64,000 bases of DNA from Amia ocellicauda (GCF_036373705.1 NC_089858.1:12328001-12392000), one strand, 5' to 3'; shown: positions 11,881-23,722, counted from the first letter of the stretch. Notes: generated from the letters alone by a model not told the origin. Made by a program: numbers and translations.

Positions 11881-13213
11881 CAGTGAGGGAAAAAAGTATT
11901 TGATCCCCTGCTGATTTTGTACATTTGCCCACTGACAAAGAAATGATCAGTCTATAATTGTAATGGTAGGTGTATTTTAACAGTGAGAGACAGAATAACA
12001 ACACAAAAATCCAGAAAAACACATTTCAAAAAAGTTATAAATTGATTTGCATAAATAAGTATTTGACCCCTTCGACTTAGTACTTGGTGGCAAAACCCTT
12101 GTTGGCAATCACAGAGGTCAGACGTTTCTTGTAGTTGGCCACCAGGTTTGCACACATCTCAGGAGGGATTTTGTCTTTAATGTTTCGAGGCTGACGTTTG
12201 GCAACTTGAACCTTCAGCTCCCTCCACAGATTTTCTATGGGATTATGGTCTGGAGACTGGCTAGGCCACTCCAGGACCTTAATGTGCTTCTTCTTGAGCC
12301 ACTCCTTTGTTGCCTTGGCTGTGTGTTTTGGGTCATTGTCATGCTGGAATACCCATCCACGACCCATTTTCAATGCCCTGGCTGAGGGAAGGAGGTTCTC
12401 ACCCAAGATTTGACGGTACATGGCCCCGTCCATCGTCCCTTTGATACGGTGCAGTTGTCCTTTCCCCTTAGCAGAAAAACACCCCCAAAGCATAATGTTT
12501 CCACCTCCATGTTTGACGGTGGGGATGGTGTTCTTGGGGTCATTCCTCCTCCTCCAAACACGGCAAGTTGAGTTGATGCCAAAGAGCTCGATTTTGGTCT
12601 CATCTGACCACAACACTTTCACCCAGTTCTCCTCTGAATCATTCAGATGTTCACTGGCAAACTTCAGACGGGCCTGTACATGTGCTTTCTTGAGCAGGGG
12701 GACCTTGCGGACGCTGCAGGATTTCAGTCCTTCACGGCGTAGTGTGTTACCAATTGTTTTCTTGGTGACTATGGTCCCAGCTGCCTTGAGATCATTAACA
12801 AGATCCTCCCGTGTAGTTCTGGGCTGATTCCTCACCGTTCTCATGATCATTGAAACTCCACGAGGTGAGATCTTGCATGGAGCCCCAGACCGAGGGAGAC
12901 TGACAGTTATTTTGTGTTTCTTCCATTTGCGAATAATCGCACCAACTGTTGTCACCTTCTCAACAAGCTGCTTGGCGATGGTCTTGTAGCCCATTCCAGC
13001 CTTGTGTAGGTCTACAATCTTGTCCCTGACATCCTTGGACAGCTCTTTGGTCTTGGCCATGGTGGAGAGTTTGGAATCTGATTGATTGATTGCTTCTGTG
13101 GACAGGTGTCTTTTATACAGGTAACAAGCTGAGATAAGGATTGATAGGGGATCAAATACTTATTTCACTCATTAACATGCAAATCAATTTATAACTATTT
13201 TGAAATGTAGATT
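11881..13213 (-). mobile_element. Tc1-like DD34E element, copy 1, right end truncated
   Basis: The left end CAGTGAGGGAAAAAAGTATT follows TA and matches the complete copy at 49426-51004. Similarity stops at about 13213 inside the right inverted repeat, so the terminal ~130 bases, including the outer CACTG, are missing. It also lacks the 43-base-arm hairpin that copy 2 has between promoter side and right repeat. Without both ends it should not be mobile. Confidence 0.92.
12077..13060 (-). CDS. Tc1-like transposase, DD34E, open over 327 residues
   Basis: The frame starts [20 protein letters not shown], has a paired-type helix-turn-helix N-terminus (GYKTIAKQL...[11 protein letters not shown]), a basic linker ([12 protein letters not shown]), and all three catalytic acids: Asp in [12 protein letters not shown], Asp in [13 protein letters not shown], and Glu in [10 protein letters not shown], with 34 residues between the last two. 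The enzyme cuts and pastes DNA at TA sites in the nucleus. Compared with copy 2 it lacks about 12 residues after KRQPRN, an in-frame deletion near the C-terminus; Tc1 enzymes are usually near 340 residues. No intron or frameshift is visible. Activity is uncertain. Confidence 0.92.
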   Translation of the reverse strand: MAKTKELSKDVRDKIVDLHKAGMGYKTIAKQLVEKVTTVGAIIRKWKKHKITVSLPRSGAPCKISPRGVSMIMRTVRNQPRTTREDLVNDLKAAGTIVTKKTIGNTLRREGLKSCSVRKVPLLKKAHVQARLKFASEHLNDSEENWVKVLWSDETKIELFGINSTCRVWRRRNDPKNTIPTVKHGGGNIMLWGCFSAKGKGQLHRIKGTMDGAMYRQILGENLLPSARALKMGRGWVFQHDNDPKHTAKATKEWLKKKHIKVLEWPSQSPDHNPIENLWRELKVQVAKRQPRNIKDKIPPEMCANLVANYKKRLTSVIANKGFATKY

Positions 13214-14035
13214 TTATTTAAACAGAACACAGCTGGCCTTAGTAAATAAGCCTACGTGTGTTTGAAATGTAAGGAATACAGATGAGATGATGTATCCTAA
13301 CAATAGGTAGGGCAATAGGGAGGGATGTTTGCATCTCTGGATTTCTTTTTTTTTTTTTAATGTATTCACAGCTATACAATACACACAAAGCTATAAATAT
13401 TGAACTTGGAATAATTCCACCACCACCACCAGAAGGAACAATTTTAGGGGAACAGGAATCAAGGGAAAAATGCCAAGTTGGATTGCAACACTGTCAATCC
13501 CTTTTCACCAAACCAAACACACAAACCATTCTAAACTAAATAAACTAAACGCATAACTGAAAAATAAATCTTTGAAGGTAGTAACAAATGAGAGTTGTAG
13601 ATTGTAGTTAGGGATACCATTTACATACGGTGATATGATGTAAAAGCATTTGAAGCCTACTCTCTGTGCCATTTTTTCAGACCATTACAACACAGAACTA
13701 ATTTTTTCCTAACAGAGCGAGCTGCCTGCAGAAAAAACAATGGCTGCTTTCATCGGCTTTGAAATCCAATTGCAGTAGAGTCGGTTTCACCTCTGAATTT
13801 AATTACAGGAACAGCAAGCTGGAATGGAGATGTAATGTGATTACCAGGTTACAGTCTCCATTTAAAAACGGACACAGAGGTAGACAGAATGAGCCATTTA
13901 GATTCTCTCTCTAGGTCAAAAGCACAATTTCTTTAAGTGTCTGGTTTAATCCATAGCTTTCTTAACCAGATTACTTTGTCTTTAAGACAAAAGGCCAATG
14001 TTTTTTTTTTTACATTTCAACAGTTTCCCTTAAAC
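13214..14035. other. Intergenic sequence without recognised features
   Basis: AT-rich with poly(T) runs; no gene seen. Confidence 0.3.
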
Positions 14036-14040
14036 AACAA

Positions 14041-14557
14041 TGAAAAACCCAGTAAAGAATTGAAGTCTTTGAAGCACAGAGGATAATGTATTTTTTTAAC
14101 ATGCCCGGCCTGGGAGTCCCCTACATGGCCTACACCTGAGAGGAGTCTCTCTGAACAACAAAATGTCACAGCCTTTATAGAAAGCATGACATGTGGTTCT
14201 GTGGGCAGGGTCAGTCACATGCTTCCAAGAAGTGTTGCTTTGAGGTCAGGTCTCTGGCCTTTGTAATGTTTATGGTTGTCTTCCTGGGGGAAGGTGTGGG
14301 ATGCAGAAACCAGATGGCTTCCTTTGATGTACTGCGAGAGGTAATCATTATCAACTGTCAGTCAATCACTATGATGTGACCTCTCCAGCCTTAAGATAAG
14401 CCACAGAAAACCATGAGGCAACTGCTGGGAGGGACTTCTGCAGCATCAGCACTCGTAAAAACAGCCTTGCTAACATTTGCTTGACAATTAATACAATTGG
14501 CTCTGTTGACATATTAGTATTTCAAATATTAATATGAAAAATTATACCGGCTCTTCA
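14041..14557 (-). mobile_element. Solo LTR, copy 2, with 5-base target duplication
   Basis: This is the reverse complement of the LTR at 6426-6935 with moderate divergence. Read on + it begins TGAAAAACCC and ends GGCTCTTCA. It is flanked by the direct repeat AACAA at 14036-14040 and 14558-14562. The TATA box (CTATAAAGGC on the - strand) is at about 14171-14180. The AATAAA signal of copy 1 is mutated here. No internal domain remains. Confidence 0.92.
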
Positions 14558-14562
14558 AACAA

Positions 14563-15285
14563 TAGCAGAACCATATATCATGAGAATAATACCAAGAGGT
14601 CTCAGACCTGAAAGAGGTTTCTTCACACTGAACCTCTGTGTTTAAGTGACGCACTCTTCACACTAAATGAACACTCCGGAAAGTTGCTCAAGTGGGTCCA
14701 CACTTACACTGAAGGATTGGAAAGAATTCCCAGAAACCCTCAACCCTGTCAAAGTACACAGATTTTTATTTGATCTAAAGACAGATTTGTAGCACATGTA
14801 AGGAAATAAAAACTGTTGAGAAGCAGGAGTGTAAGACAAGCAACAATATTTTATTAAGTTGCACAGTTCTACAGAATAAAAAGAGCAATTGCATACAAAA
14901 ACTTTGGTATTGGGAAATGCATCTAAAGCAATTCCCAAAGAAGCCTCTTCTCAGTACACCCCATACAATCCCAATCACGGTTGCCAAGGATTTTCCCCCA
15001 GGGAACCTAAATCAATCTCTCTTCCTTCCCATGGGAACAAGAAAGGTAAATGTAATGCATAATACATCACATTCTGTGCTTACTCCTTCTGTAAGGAACA
15101 GACATTGTAGCTATTTTGGGACAAGCATGGTAATGAACCATGGCATTATTTCCACTTCATATAATTTGCATTATCTTTTCCAGCACCATCGCAGTTTCCT
15201 GGGAAAATAGGCTTTTTTTCTCTCACAAGTGATCATATTAACAGGAAAGAAATTATATCTCCTTCTGAAACCATACTTTGTCCCA
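14563..15285 (-). other. Probable 3' UTR of the GT92 gene
   Basis: Lies downstream of the - strand GT92 stop. The - strand AATAAA near 14838-14848 (TTTATT on +) is a plausible polyadenylation signal about 440 bases after the stop. No other gene seen. Confidence 0.4.
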
Positions 15286-16617
15286 TCACTCTGGTTCCAT
15301 ACTTACCTCGTGTAGCACACGGACCACATTCTTGACCAGGAAAGTGTTGTATCTCCATAAACTGGTGTCTCTGATCAACTGTTCCCTGGGCAGCTGGGGC
15401 TGATCTGGAGTTCTGTAGTGGTGCATCCGGGCCACCGTACCAGACACCTTCAGCCAGTCCCCTTGGAGCCAAAGCACTTTGTGCACCGAGGTCCAGATCA
15501 CACCCCGCGGGTTGACGATCAACTTCCTGGCATTGAACGCCAGGACCTGGTAGGGCTCACGGTGCACATGCCTCAGAATGTTGACCCCTGGGACAGCTGC
15601 CCAGCGCTGAAGGTCAAATGCCCCCTCATCCCCAAACACCCCATTGGGGAAGACAGAGTTCTCGAAGAGGAAGGCGTTCACCCCAAGGTGCCTGCTGGAC
15701 AGGAACCTCATCATGCCCCCCCAGTCCTGATGCAGCCTGGGGACGATGATCTCATCAATATCGTTCAAGACTACATAGTGGCTGGTGTACATGCTGCGGT
15801 ACACACAGTCGTTCAGAGCGGCAACCTGGCCATGGTAGTGCAGGTCCCCGGGATGCACGGAATATAGCCAGCCGGAAGAGACATTGAGGTGTAAATGGAT
15901 GTTCCAGGGAATTACCTCCAGCACTCCAAGTGCTTTGTAGTAATCCAGCACGCTCTGCAACTGTGGGCTACAGCTGCTCTTGTAGACCAGCACCTTCTGA
16001 GCTCCGAGCAGCCGGTACATCTCCATGGCCTGGATGAATTGCAGCACGTTATTGTAATTCCCGAACAGGGTGGAAATGCATACTGTAAACTCGTAAGGGA
16101 AGCCCGCCGAGACATTTTTCTCTGTGTTCTGTATACTCAGGAAATGGTCAGCTGGATCCACCTGAGGGTTGACACTGACGGAGACTAACCGGAAGCCCCG
16201 CTCTCTGCGGGGAGTCTGGCACAAGAAATCGGCTGTGCCGTATGGGAATCCAAAGTGGTCGCTGTGGAAAACCAGTTGTGCCATGCTGCTGAAGGCCTGT
16301 GTCCCCTCGCAGAAGTGGCAGTAGAATTCCGAGTGCTGAGCCCGATCGACGATCCCGATCACACGCACCATCCCGGGAAAGAACCTTTCATCAGAGTATG
16401 CCGAGACAACAAAGGCTTTGGCATTCTCCACAGGGACAACCATATCTTTTGCTACATTGCAGCCAGACACGGAATACTTCCCTTCACTCCAAGGTCCCCT
16501 ATGGGGTTCCAGGAAGCCTTGATTTGAAAAGCTGTGGTAGCTGATATAGTAAAGCATACAGCTGCTCAGGCTACAAACAACCATCCAACAGAAGCACTTG
16601 GTAATGAAAGAACTCAT
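15286..16617 (-). CDS. Glycosyltransferase family 92 protein, complete
   Basis: A 443-residue protein read from a single open exon. Residues ~9-30 form one hydrophobic segment (CFCWMVVCSLSSCMLYYISY) after a very short cytoplasmic tail, so it is a type II Golgi membrane protein. A stem follows, then the GT92 domain (~180-430): VCISTLFGNYNNVLQFIQ, SSGW..., GDLHYHGQVAALNDCVYR, the acidic DxD-type motif VLNDIDEIIVP, and the C-terminal block LIVNPRGVIWTSVHKVL. Asn-X-Ser/Thr sites occur before (NVS) and in the domain. Family members add galactose or similar sugars to glycans; the substrate is unknown. The start is the first ATG after an acceptor-like site at 16653 and precedes the membrane anchor. 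A strong splice donor (GAG|GTAAGT at 15307-15301) lies seven codons before the stop, so an alternative 3' exon is possible. Paralogue of the gene at 1-785. Confidence 0.93.
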   Translation of the reverse strand: MSSFITKCFCWMVVCSLSSCMLYYISYHSFSNQGFLEPHRGPWSEGKYSVSGCNVAKDMVVPVENAKAFVVSAYSDERFFPGMVRVIGIVDRAQHSEFYCHFCEGTQAFSSMAQLVFHSDHFGFPYGTADFLCQTPRRERGFRLVSVSVNPQVDPADHFLSIQNTEKNVSAGFPYEFTVCISTLFGNYNNVLQFIQAMEMYRLLGAQKVLVYKSSCSPQLQSVLDYYKALGVLEVIPWNIHLHLNVSSGWLYSVHPGDLHYHGQVAALNDCVYRSMYTSHYVVLNDIDEIIVPRLHQDWGGMMRFLSSRHLGVNAFLFENSVFPNGVFGDEGAFDLQRWAAVPGVNILRHVHREPYQVLAFNARKLIVNPRGVIWTSVHKVLWLQGDWLKVSGTVARMHHYRTPDQPQLPREQLIRDTSLWRYNTFLVKNVVRVLHEVSMEPE

Positions 16618-16652
16618 TGTCTTCCCCGTCCACTCTCCCAGTCATCACAAAC
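16618..16652 (-). other. 5' UTR segment preceded by a 3' splice site
   Basis: On the - strand, TTTTTCATAG immediately precedes base 16652, and 35 untranslated bases then lead to the GT92 ATG. This implies at least one upstream non-coding exon. A donor-like AGTGAG|GTAAG at 21085 is one candidate partner. Confidence 0.5.
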
Positions 16653-16654
16653 CT

Positions 16655-17137
16655 ATGAAAAACCTAAGGAGAAAAATAAGACTGGTTCAGTCCTGAGTTA
16701 TTGTCATTTGAGCTCCTGGTTTATATTCCAAGCTCTCTATGACATAATTGAGTAATGTTAGCTTACCCACTATCAGGAGACAGTGTCAACAAAAGTATTG
16801 AGAGTTTAAGGTAAAATTAAGAGAAGAAGACTTTGTAGGTCTCCAAGTCTAGGGTTGTGGTTGTAACACACACACACACACACACACAAACCCATTTCTG
16901 TTATTGAGACTTACAGAATGTCTGCACTCCTATCATCAGGATACCCTTCACCTGAAATGCAAATTCTGGTGATGTATCTATAATTAGCAACCACAGTCAA
17001 ATAAAAAAGGTAAATAACATAACTCCATATCTCATATGCTTTCAGTGCAAGATTCCAATATATATATATAAATACTCAATTGATATTAAAACAATCACAT
17101 TGGAAACAATTAATTTAAAGCTATGCAGAAAACAATA
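16655..17137. other. Putative 5' intron of GT92, with (CA)n
   Basis: Holds a short (CA)n run at about 16868-16890. No coding region seen. Confidence 0.4.
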
Positions 17138-19198
17138 GGGGAAGTGACCCAATTAAGCCCACGTACCATATAAGCCCACTTGCTCTTTTATTTTGAAATA
17201 AAAAGAAGTCAGGAAATATTAGAAGGATGATCTATTTCACAGCAAATGCACAAAGTTGTTACTGTCATGTTACTTTTTATTTGGAGCCAATCACATTATT
17301 TGTTCTTGAGTTCTGTATGACTTTGTGCTGCCACTGTGCAGCAGCATTTTTAGAAGTCACCCCACCGTCCCAAAAGCCATTTTTCTGGAATTTGGTGACC
17401 AAACTTGTTGAAGCATTATACAATTAGGAGATTAATAAATCAAATGAAACCTTATATGATGAATTTGCTTGGTATTTAAAAGCACTATTTTGTATTTGAA
17501 TATATAGAATTTCCGGAGCTATTGAGGGACATGGTCTGAATGATGGTCACACAGATAAATGTAGAAAAACTGTTGATGACCATAGTAAATCAAAACATTT
17601 TAGAAGCTTCTTCAGATAAAACAATATTTAATGTTCTATCAATTATTATGATCTTAAAATGTAATTGTTTTTGTAATATGGGCTTTGAAAAGCCTATTAG
17701 CACATGGCTTGAAAGCAGAATAATTATTGAATTTGTTCTACCAACAATAATAAACATGGTCTAAGTTATGAAATAACGTATTTTATTCATTAAAGATATT
17801 AAATGTTTACATTAATTTCCCCTGGACTACTGTTGTTCTTAATAATCCTAAACCCAGAACCCATTGTACCTCATATTAAAAAAGCCTTAAATTAATTAAT
17901 ATTATTCAGAATACATAATTTTCATTCATGAACTGAAGTACTTACAATATTTTCATTATGGGGAAAAATGGGTAGGCAGAGAAAAAATTATGGGGACTGC
18001 GATAACATGATGCAAGCTTGCTGTGAATTTCGTGCAGATCACGGATGGACAGAGAATAATTATTTTCAAGAGAATTTTGAGAAGCTGTTTTTGTCAAAGA
18101 TCTCTGACATGGGACTGCCAAGAGTTTACATTTTTGACGGTCATGCCTCAGATATTTCCCTGGCATTTGTGAGCAAGGCCACAGAAAATGGGGTTGTGTT
18201 TCTCTGGCTTCCATCTCACCTCACCCACATCCTCCAGCCACTGGACAAGACAGTGTTTGGTGAAGTCAAAAGTAGGGATGATCTGGGCCAATATTTTCCT
18301 ATTATTTATTGGCCTATAGAACGAGAGCATGTCTTGGGGGAACTGCACTGCAGTTTGTGTGCATCATTCATATTTTGTTAAAACTACACAAGTAGAATAG
18401 AACAAATCATATGCTTAGTTGGACGCAATAAAAGCCGCACCATCAGTGAGAAATATCGGTCTGAAATGTCAGCTGTTTTAAAGCAGTCAGCCGATAGCTG
18501 ATATAGTAATTTCTTGCCATATCGGCCAGATACTGATCGGTGCCCCTAGTCAAAAGGCATTGGAGGAAAGAACTGTGCTGCCATTCTTGTGTTAGCAGGG
18601 ACAACCTGCAAAACTAGATGTGCTTTCCACTGCTCTCAAGCCAGAAAACATCATTGGTGGCTTTGACAGCACTGGAATATTCCCCGTGAGCCAGAGCCGG
18701 GTGGACAGACAAGTGTCCACAGATCATGCTCCTTTTTCTGAAGCACCTGTGCAGACTTCCACAGCCCCAGCAGCCCCGGCCCCAACCACAACAACCAGCA
18801 GAGCAAACTGCCTGTGCAAGTGCAACAATTCCGTGTGATGAAAACTAGTCTCAGATAATATAAAAATGCATTGGTTTAATTGGTTAGGTTGGTTATTTGA
18901 GGTCTGAATTAAATAATCTATAAAATATTGAGTACTTAATACAATCAGTATAATTTGAAGAATTTACTGTTAAAACTCTTGTGGGCTTATTTGGGACACG
19001 TGGGCTTAAAGGGTATATGTACCTTAAGCCCACTCTGGATTTTTAACTTTTGCAAGTTAATTTAATTTAGTACATTATTGTTTTTAGATGAGACATTAAT
19101 ATTTAATTTAATGCCCACTTTATTAGGAAGAAATTCACATATTTATAAGAAAACATGTAAAATGTAGATTTTGGTGGGCTTAATTGGGTCACTTCCCC
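17138..19198 (+). mobile_element. pogo-like DNA transposon copy 2, both ends present
   Basis: It is bounded by inverted repeats GGGGAAGTGACCCAATTAAG / CTTAATTGGGTCACTTCCCC with TA on each side (17136-17137 and 19199-19200). The second end carries an additional internal direct relation to AAGCCCAC motifs. It is 2061 bases long and encodes remnants of a DDE_1-type transposase. It lacks the LTR found in copy 1, giving the empty site. It contains part of a hAT-like sequence at ~18440-18555 that copy 1 also has. Confidence 0.9.
17968..18838 (+). pseudogene. pogo-like DDE_1 transposase remnant
   Basis: Two open pieces are visible. The first (17968-18380) reads PRVYIFDGHASDISLAF...NGVVFLWLPSHLTHILQPLDKTVFG, which matches the second catalytic Asp (FDGH) and the LP.H.TH.LQPLD..VFG block of the DDE superfamily domain of pogo/Tigger and jerky-like proteins. 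The second (18620-18838) is the C-terminal KPENIIGGFDSTGIFP tail. The N-terminal DNA-binding domain and the first Asp were not found, and the two pieces are separated by the embedded hAT-like sequence and stops. It cannot make an active enzyme. Confidence 0.8.
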
Positions 19199-19200
19199 TA

Positions 19201-19897
19201 CAATTCAGAACAGGGAGTGAAAGGAGTGGTATTTATTGGTACTCCTTTAAATACAAACGTGCAAGTCTAACACCAAATAAAGGGCGAATGTTTCCCTAGA
19301 CATAGGCCTACTGAATTGTATTATTATTTCAAATACAGTCGGTAATTATGTGATTTTTACATAATACCATTACCAATTTACTATCATACAATGATACAAT
19401 GAATGTGTCCGCCATCATGTTGGCAAGTTGCTTCAAGTTGGCAAAGAAACAAAACCACTACGGTCATCAAACAGTTCCTCTATTCAATTTAAAGAAGAAG
19501 TGCCCTCTCTTGAAGCACAGCAGCGAAAGTTTAAATGCTATGCAAACACAAACAAACCACAGAAAAACTATTAGTTTTGTCATACTTCAAAAGGAAAAAA
19601 AAAAAATGTATGCAAGTATTTTGCACACCCTAGTCAGTGAGTACAGAGGGATGAGATTGAGCAAGACACACAAAGCAATAGAGGAGAGGCGCGGACACAA
19701 GGCAGTGATGCAATGTGATGATTCAGTCTGGCTGCAGTAAACCCCAGAGGCTCCACCAGAATGAACTAAAGCTTGCATTCGGCACAGCTGGCTTGATGGA
19801 ATAGGACCATTGCCTTTGCGGATCAGATTGGAGAGAAAAATAAAATTAATTTAAAAAAAAGTATTTGCTGTCCTTTTGAATGGTTTAAAAAAAATAC

Positions 19898-19939
<42 letters not shown>

Positions 19940-21084
19940 AAGCACCTTTGCAGTCATTAAAAAACACCACAAACAGCAGTGTGGCTCAGCTGTGTGCGAA
20001 GCTGTCTTGCTTATCTCTGGTACTTCTTGTATTAACAGGAAAAGTAAAGTGTTGACAGCATTTTAAACAGTTAAACAAGCAAATTGCACCCATTCTCCAG
20101 CTCTTGAGTAAAAAAAACAACCACTCAAATCCCTGCAGCCCTGTTCAGCCCGTTCATCAACATGGTGTCATAAACTGACTACAGTAGGATCACAAAATAT
20201 TCAGAGACGCAAAGTGGGATGTTAACATCAAGCAATCGTCTACAGAACTGTAATTGCTGTATTTACCTTAGCTCAACCACAGTATTACTCAATGAACTTT
20301 AAAACATTACACTTGGTATAGTGCTTGTTTGATGGTTTTTGTTCAAACCAAGCCTTCAATTACTTAATTAAAACCTTAATTTAACTAATTATTTAGGTTT
20401 TTAAATTGTGAAACTGATCAAAAGTTGGTTCCTTAATAAAACAATACGTACACGATTGTATACCTAACTTAAAAGCCCTACTGTTTATAATAATTTATAA
20501 TCTCTGAATTAGGAAATTGTTAGGCTACTTCAATTAAGAGAAACGGACAATGGTTTAAAATATCTCTGGTCTACAATAATGTAATTGAAAAGCGTGAATA
20601 AGCCCAAGTGGGGGGAACTGTTTGTTACTAGAAGTAATGAGGCATAAAAAGGGGAATGGCATAAATTAAACCCAGCACAAAGCAGAGGAATTACATGATT
20701 AAGCAAGTGGCTTCAGGCCAGACTGACCACAAGAGCAAATGCCAGCCAAACCCGATAATTAATCAATAAGGTTAATACAAGCAAGCAAGCAAACACAAAA
20801 AATAAGGCATTGGGTTTTAATATTTACACAACCATTTCGCACAAAGGAAGGGGGCTTAATGTAAACCTGGTGCAATAAAAAGAACATAAAACATCCATAA
20901 AAAATAATAGTTAATGAAAGTACAAATGCCCCGGTTTGCTTTAATTCTCATTAAAACTTGTTGCTATTTTAGTTTGTTACAAGCCGAGTGAATAACCTAC
21001 GTTATCACGTCCATTCAAAATAAGGCTTTATATACCAACACAAGTACGAATGATTTGGACAATAATCATGGAAGCGTTTCTTAC
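19201..21084. other. Intergenic/intronic sequence with (GA)n
   Basis: A (GA)n microsatellite lies at about 19899-19935. No supported gene seen; the short frame at 19399-19740 has no family resemblance. Confidence 0.4.
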
Positions 21085-21150
21085 CTCACTTTCAAACTCG
21101 GCAGTGAATCTTCGTTTCCTAAAGCACGTGAGCCAATAAATACATCAAAT
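21085..21150 (-). other. Possible non-coding first exon of the GT92 gene
   Basis: On the - strand a donor AGTGAG|GTAAG ends a short GC-richer stretch here, and the GT92 coding exon has an acceptor at 16653. The 4.4 kb gap would be the 5' intron. This is inference from splice-site sequence only. Confidence 0.25.
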
Positions 21151-21483
21151 CAAATAAAAAAAGATTCACATAGCGTAGTGTCTTTGATCGGTTTGTACGA
21201 ATTATTAAGTTAAGTACGCATATCATACGAGAACATTTTAGGTGAGAGGACACCAGCCTACCTATTGCTGGAAAAGCTAAATCGTGCTCGTGTTTGTGTA
21301 CCGCAATTTCCGCATTTTTGCGCATTTTCTGCAGGGCTGCACCAATGGGGTCGGTGGGATTCTGCAGATCTGCGCAGACCTGTGGAATTCTGCGCTGCAA
21401 GAACGCTGGTTGAGCTGGTACATTTAACTGCAGCGACCTAACCAGACAGCCGCATCAGGGTGCACGTTAAGCGTGTTTGTCTG

Positions 21484-21520
21484 AGGGCACTGGCACTGGC
21501 ACTGGCACTGGCACTGGCAC
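21484..21520. repeat. (GGCACT)n short tandem repeat
   Basis: Six copies of GGCACT/CTGGCA in a row. Confidence 0.9.
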
Positions 21521-23429
21521 ATTTCCCTTGAATGGATGCTGCAAACGTCGAGCTTTGACGTCCACAGGTAGACTAGGGGTGTGGGGTGCTGAAGCCTCAT
21601 TTAAATCCAGTCGTACTGTAAGGAATACAACAGTCAAATTTGGTCAATTCCACCCTGGTAATCATATTTCACAGTTTGGTCGAGTCCAGTCTCCCTAAAA
21701 TGTGGTGTGCTGTTTCACAGAAAGTACCTGAAAGGGATTCCAAACCCGTGTGTCAATAATATAATTGTAGTCTGCCATTGATAAATATAGTTCAGGAGAC
21801 TGACAGATTAGTGAGGAGCCAGCCTGCAGCCTGTTGAACACGTTTTGGAGAGGGGTGATGTAATCACCTTCGGGGGGTTTGGGTGTGGACCAGTCTTATC
21901 AGCTTTGCCTTGCTGCACCCACTGTATTTGCATACTATGCTCTATATTCTTGACTCTTGCAAATACATTACATTTAACCTGAATTATTTTAGTTCCAGTC
22001 ACTTTTACAGGGGGTCAATTTCTTAAAGTACAGATATATTCACCATTATGATAAGCCTGAGTCTATTGTTGTTGCAGCTGTGTGTGATTAGTGGCTATAG
22101 CGTGCTAATGGTTTGAAACTGCAACACTGATCAAAAGGTTATCACTTTACTAATGGCAAGTCTAACTCCAGGCAGCAGGTGTTCACTCAATACAATCTCC
22201 CATAAACACACAACCTTTACACTGCCTGTGCTGAATCTAATCAGCCCAAAGAGAATAGCTATATACATATCCCCAAACAATCTTCATAATAAAGGTATCG
22301 CACTAATGTAAATATAGTAGTAAATACACACTAATGATTACATTATAAACAAATTGATGAATTAATAATCATTAATAAATTAATCAGTACAATTGCAAAA
22401 ATTGAATTGTACTCAGTAGTTTCCAAGAGTACTCAGCACACATCCAAGTGTGAAAGAGAAACATCAGAGGATGTTTCCCCTGAAAAGTGCTGAGCAATTA
22501 GGATTAGTTTTTTTTTAAAAGGTATATTTATGAATTGATCGGAATGTGAGGGTTGATTAGTTATTTTCTATATATACCAAATGTCAATTTTGAAGGATGT
22601 TGTTCATTTTTCATCAACATTTCCTGACTTTTCCATTCTAGTCCAACAACTTTCAGCAAGACATGCACATTTTATGCAAATTATCCCTGTACACACTCTG
22701 GGAAATAATCCCACAATCCAATGGGGTTCACAAATAAAAGGGAGTACAATATCTCAATCTTGTGTCTTGATCGCTAATCAAACCTCAAACTATAAGCTAT
22801 ACCTCTAACAATCCTATTTCATTTTATTTAAAGGTATTATTTGTTTTATTTGAGTTAGAATTGTAACTGTGTACCGCATAGGGCATGTGATAAACCAGTG
22901 GAAGCGGAGTCTGAAGAGCTAGAACATATCAAAGAGGATGTTAATTAATCACATGTAGAAAAGGATTCCAAACTGCTAGGGTCTTTGTTAACATGCTGGC
23001 TGGGGGTGTAGCTTGCAGAGCTTAATCAGTTCAATGCAAAGTAGAAAATTAAGCTTGAGAGGTACCATTATTGTTTTCATAAATATACACAGGAAAAGCA
23101 GGTAATACAAACACTTGACATGCTATTTCCCTTATTCTGTCTCTTCCCTATCCCAGAACCTTGTGGTTTTGACATAGACACTCCTTGCAGAGAGCCATCA
23201 GAGAGCTGCTCTTAATGGTTAGATTTCCTGTATAAACTTTCACTGTGTGAATGTGCAGCCTGAGGTTCATAACTCACCTCCTGAAGGGAGCAGCGGGGCA
23301 CTTGAAAGTGGCTCACAACATGTAGAGCAGGACTCCCCTGTAATATCACATATTTCAATTTAAAAAACAGGCAAACTGGCTGTAGGAACACGGCAGAGCC
23401 TGCAAATCACACAGGAATGGGAGCACTGC
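21521..23429. other. Intergenic sequence without recognised features
   Basis: No gene or clear inverted ends seen. Confidence 0.3.
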
Positions 23430-23722
23430 CAAAACTGAACACACCGCAGGGAACAGTACTGCACACACAGCACAAGGAGAATATTACCTGCAGAAAAATG
23501 TATGTGCACTAGGTGGAGATAACTGCCTGCAGTAATACTGATACACACTAGGGGGAACACATTGCCTGCAAGTACTGTACAGACAGCAAGGGGAGCACAG
23601 GGCCTGCAGTAGACAGAAACGAGGGGGGGCCCAATGTGTCCTATATGTATACTGTATGGCGGGCAGAGAGCTTTGCCTTCAGTACTGTAGTCACAGCGAG
23701 GGCAGCACACTACCTACAGTAT
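23430..23722. repeat. Degenerate ~55-base minisatellite
   Basis: About five or six diverged copies of a unit like CCTGCAGTACTGTACACACAG..AGGGGAGCACA follow each other up to the LINE tail. A 116-codon - strand frame across it is a by-product of the repetition. Confidence 0.65.

Noticed and set aside
15418-15867. 149-codon + strand frame
   Set aside because: Antisense shadow of the GT92 coding exon.
21477-21698. 73-codon frame starting with a Gly-Thr repeat
   Set aside because: The start is the (GGCACT)n repeat; no support for coding.
23360-23710. 116-codon Cys-rich - strand frame
   Set aside because: It arises from the degenerate ~55-base repeat; no start context or homology.
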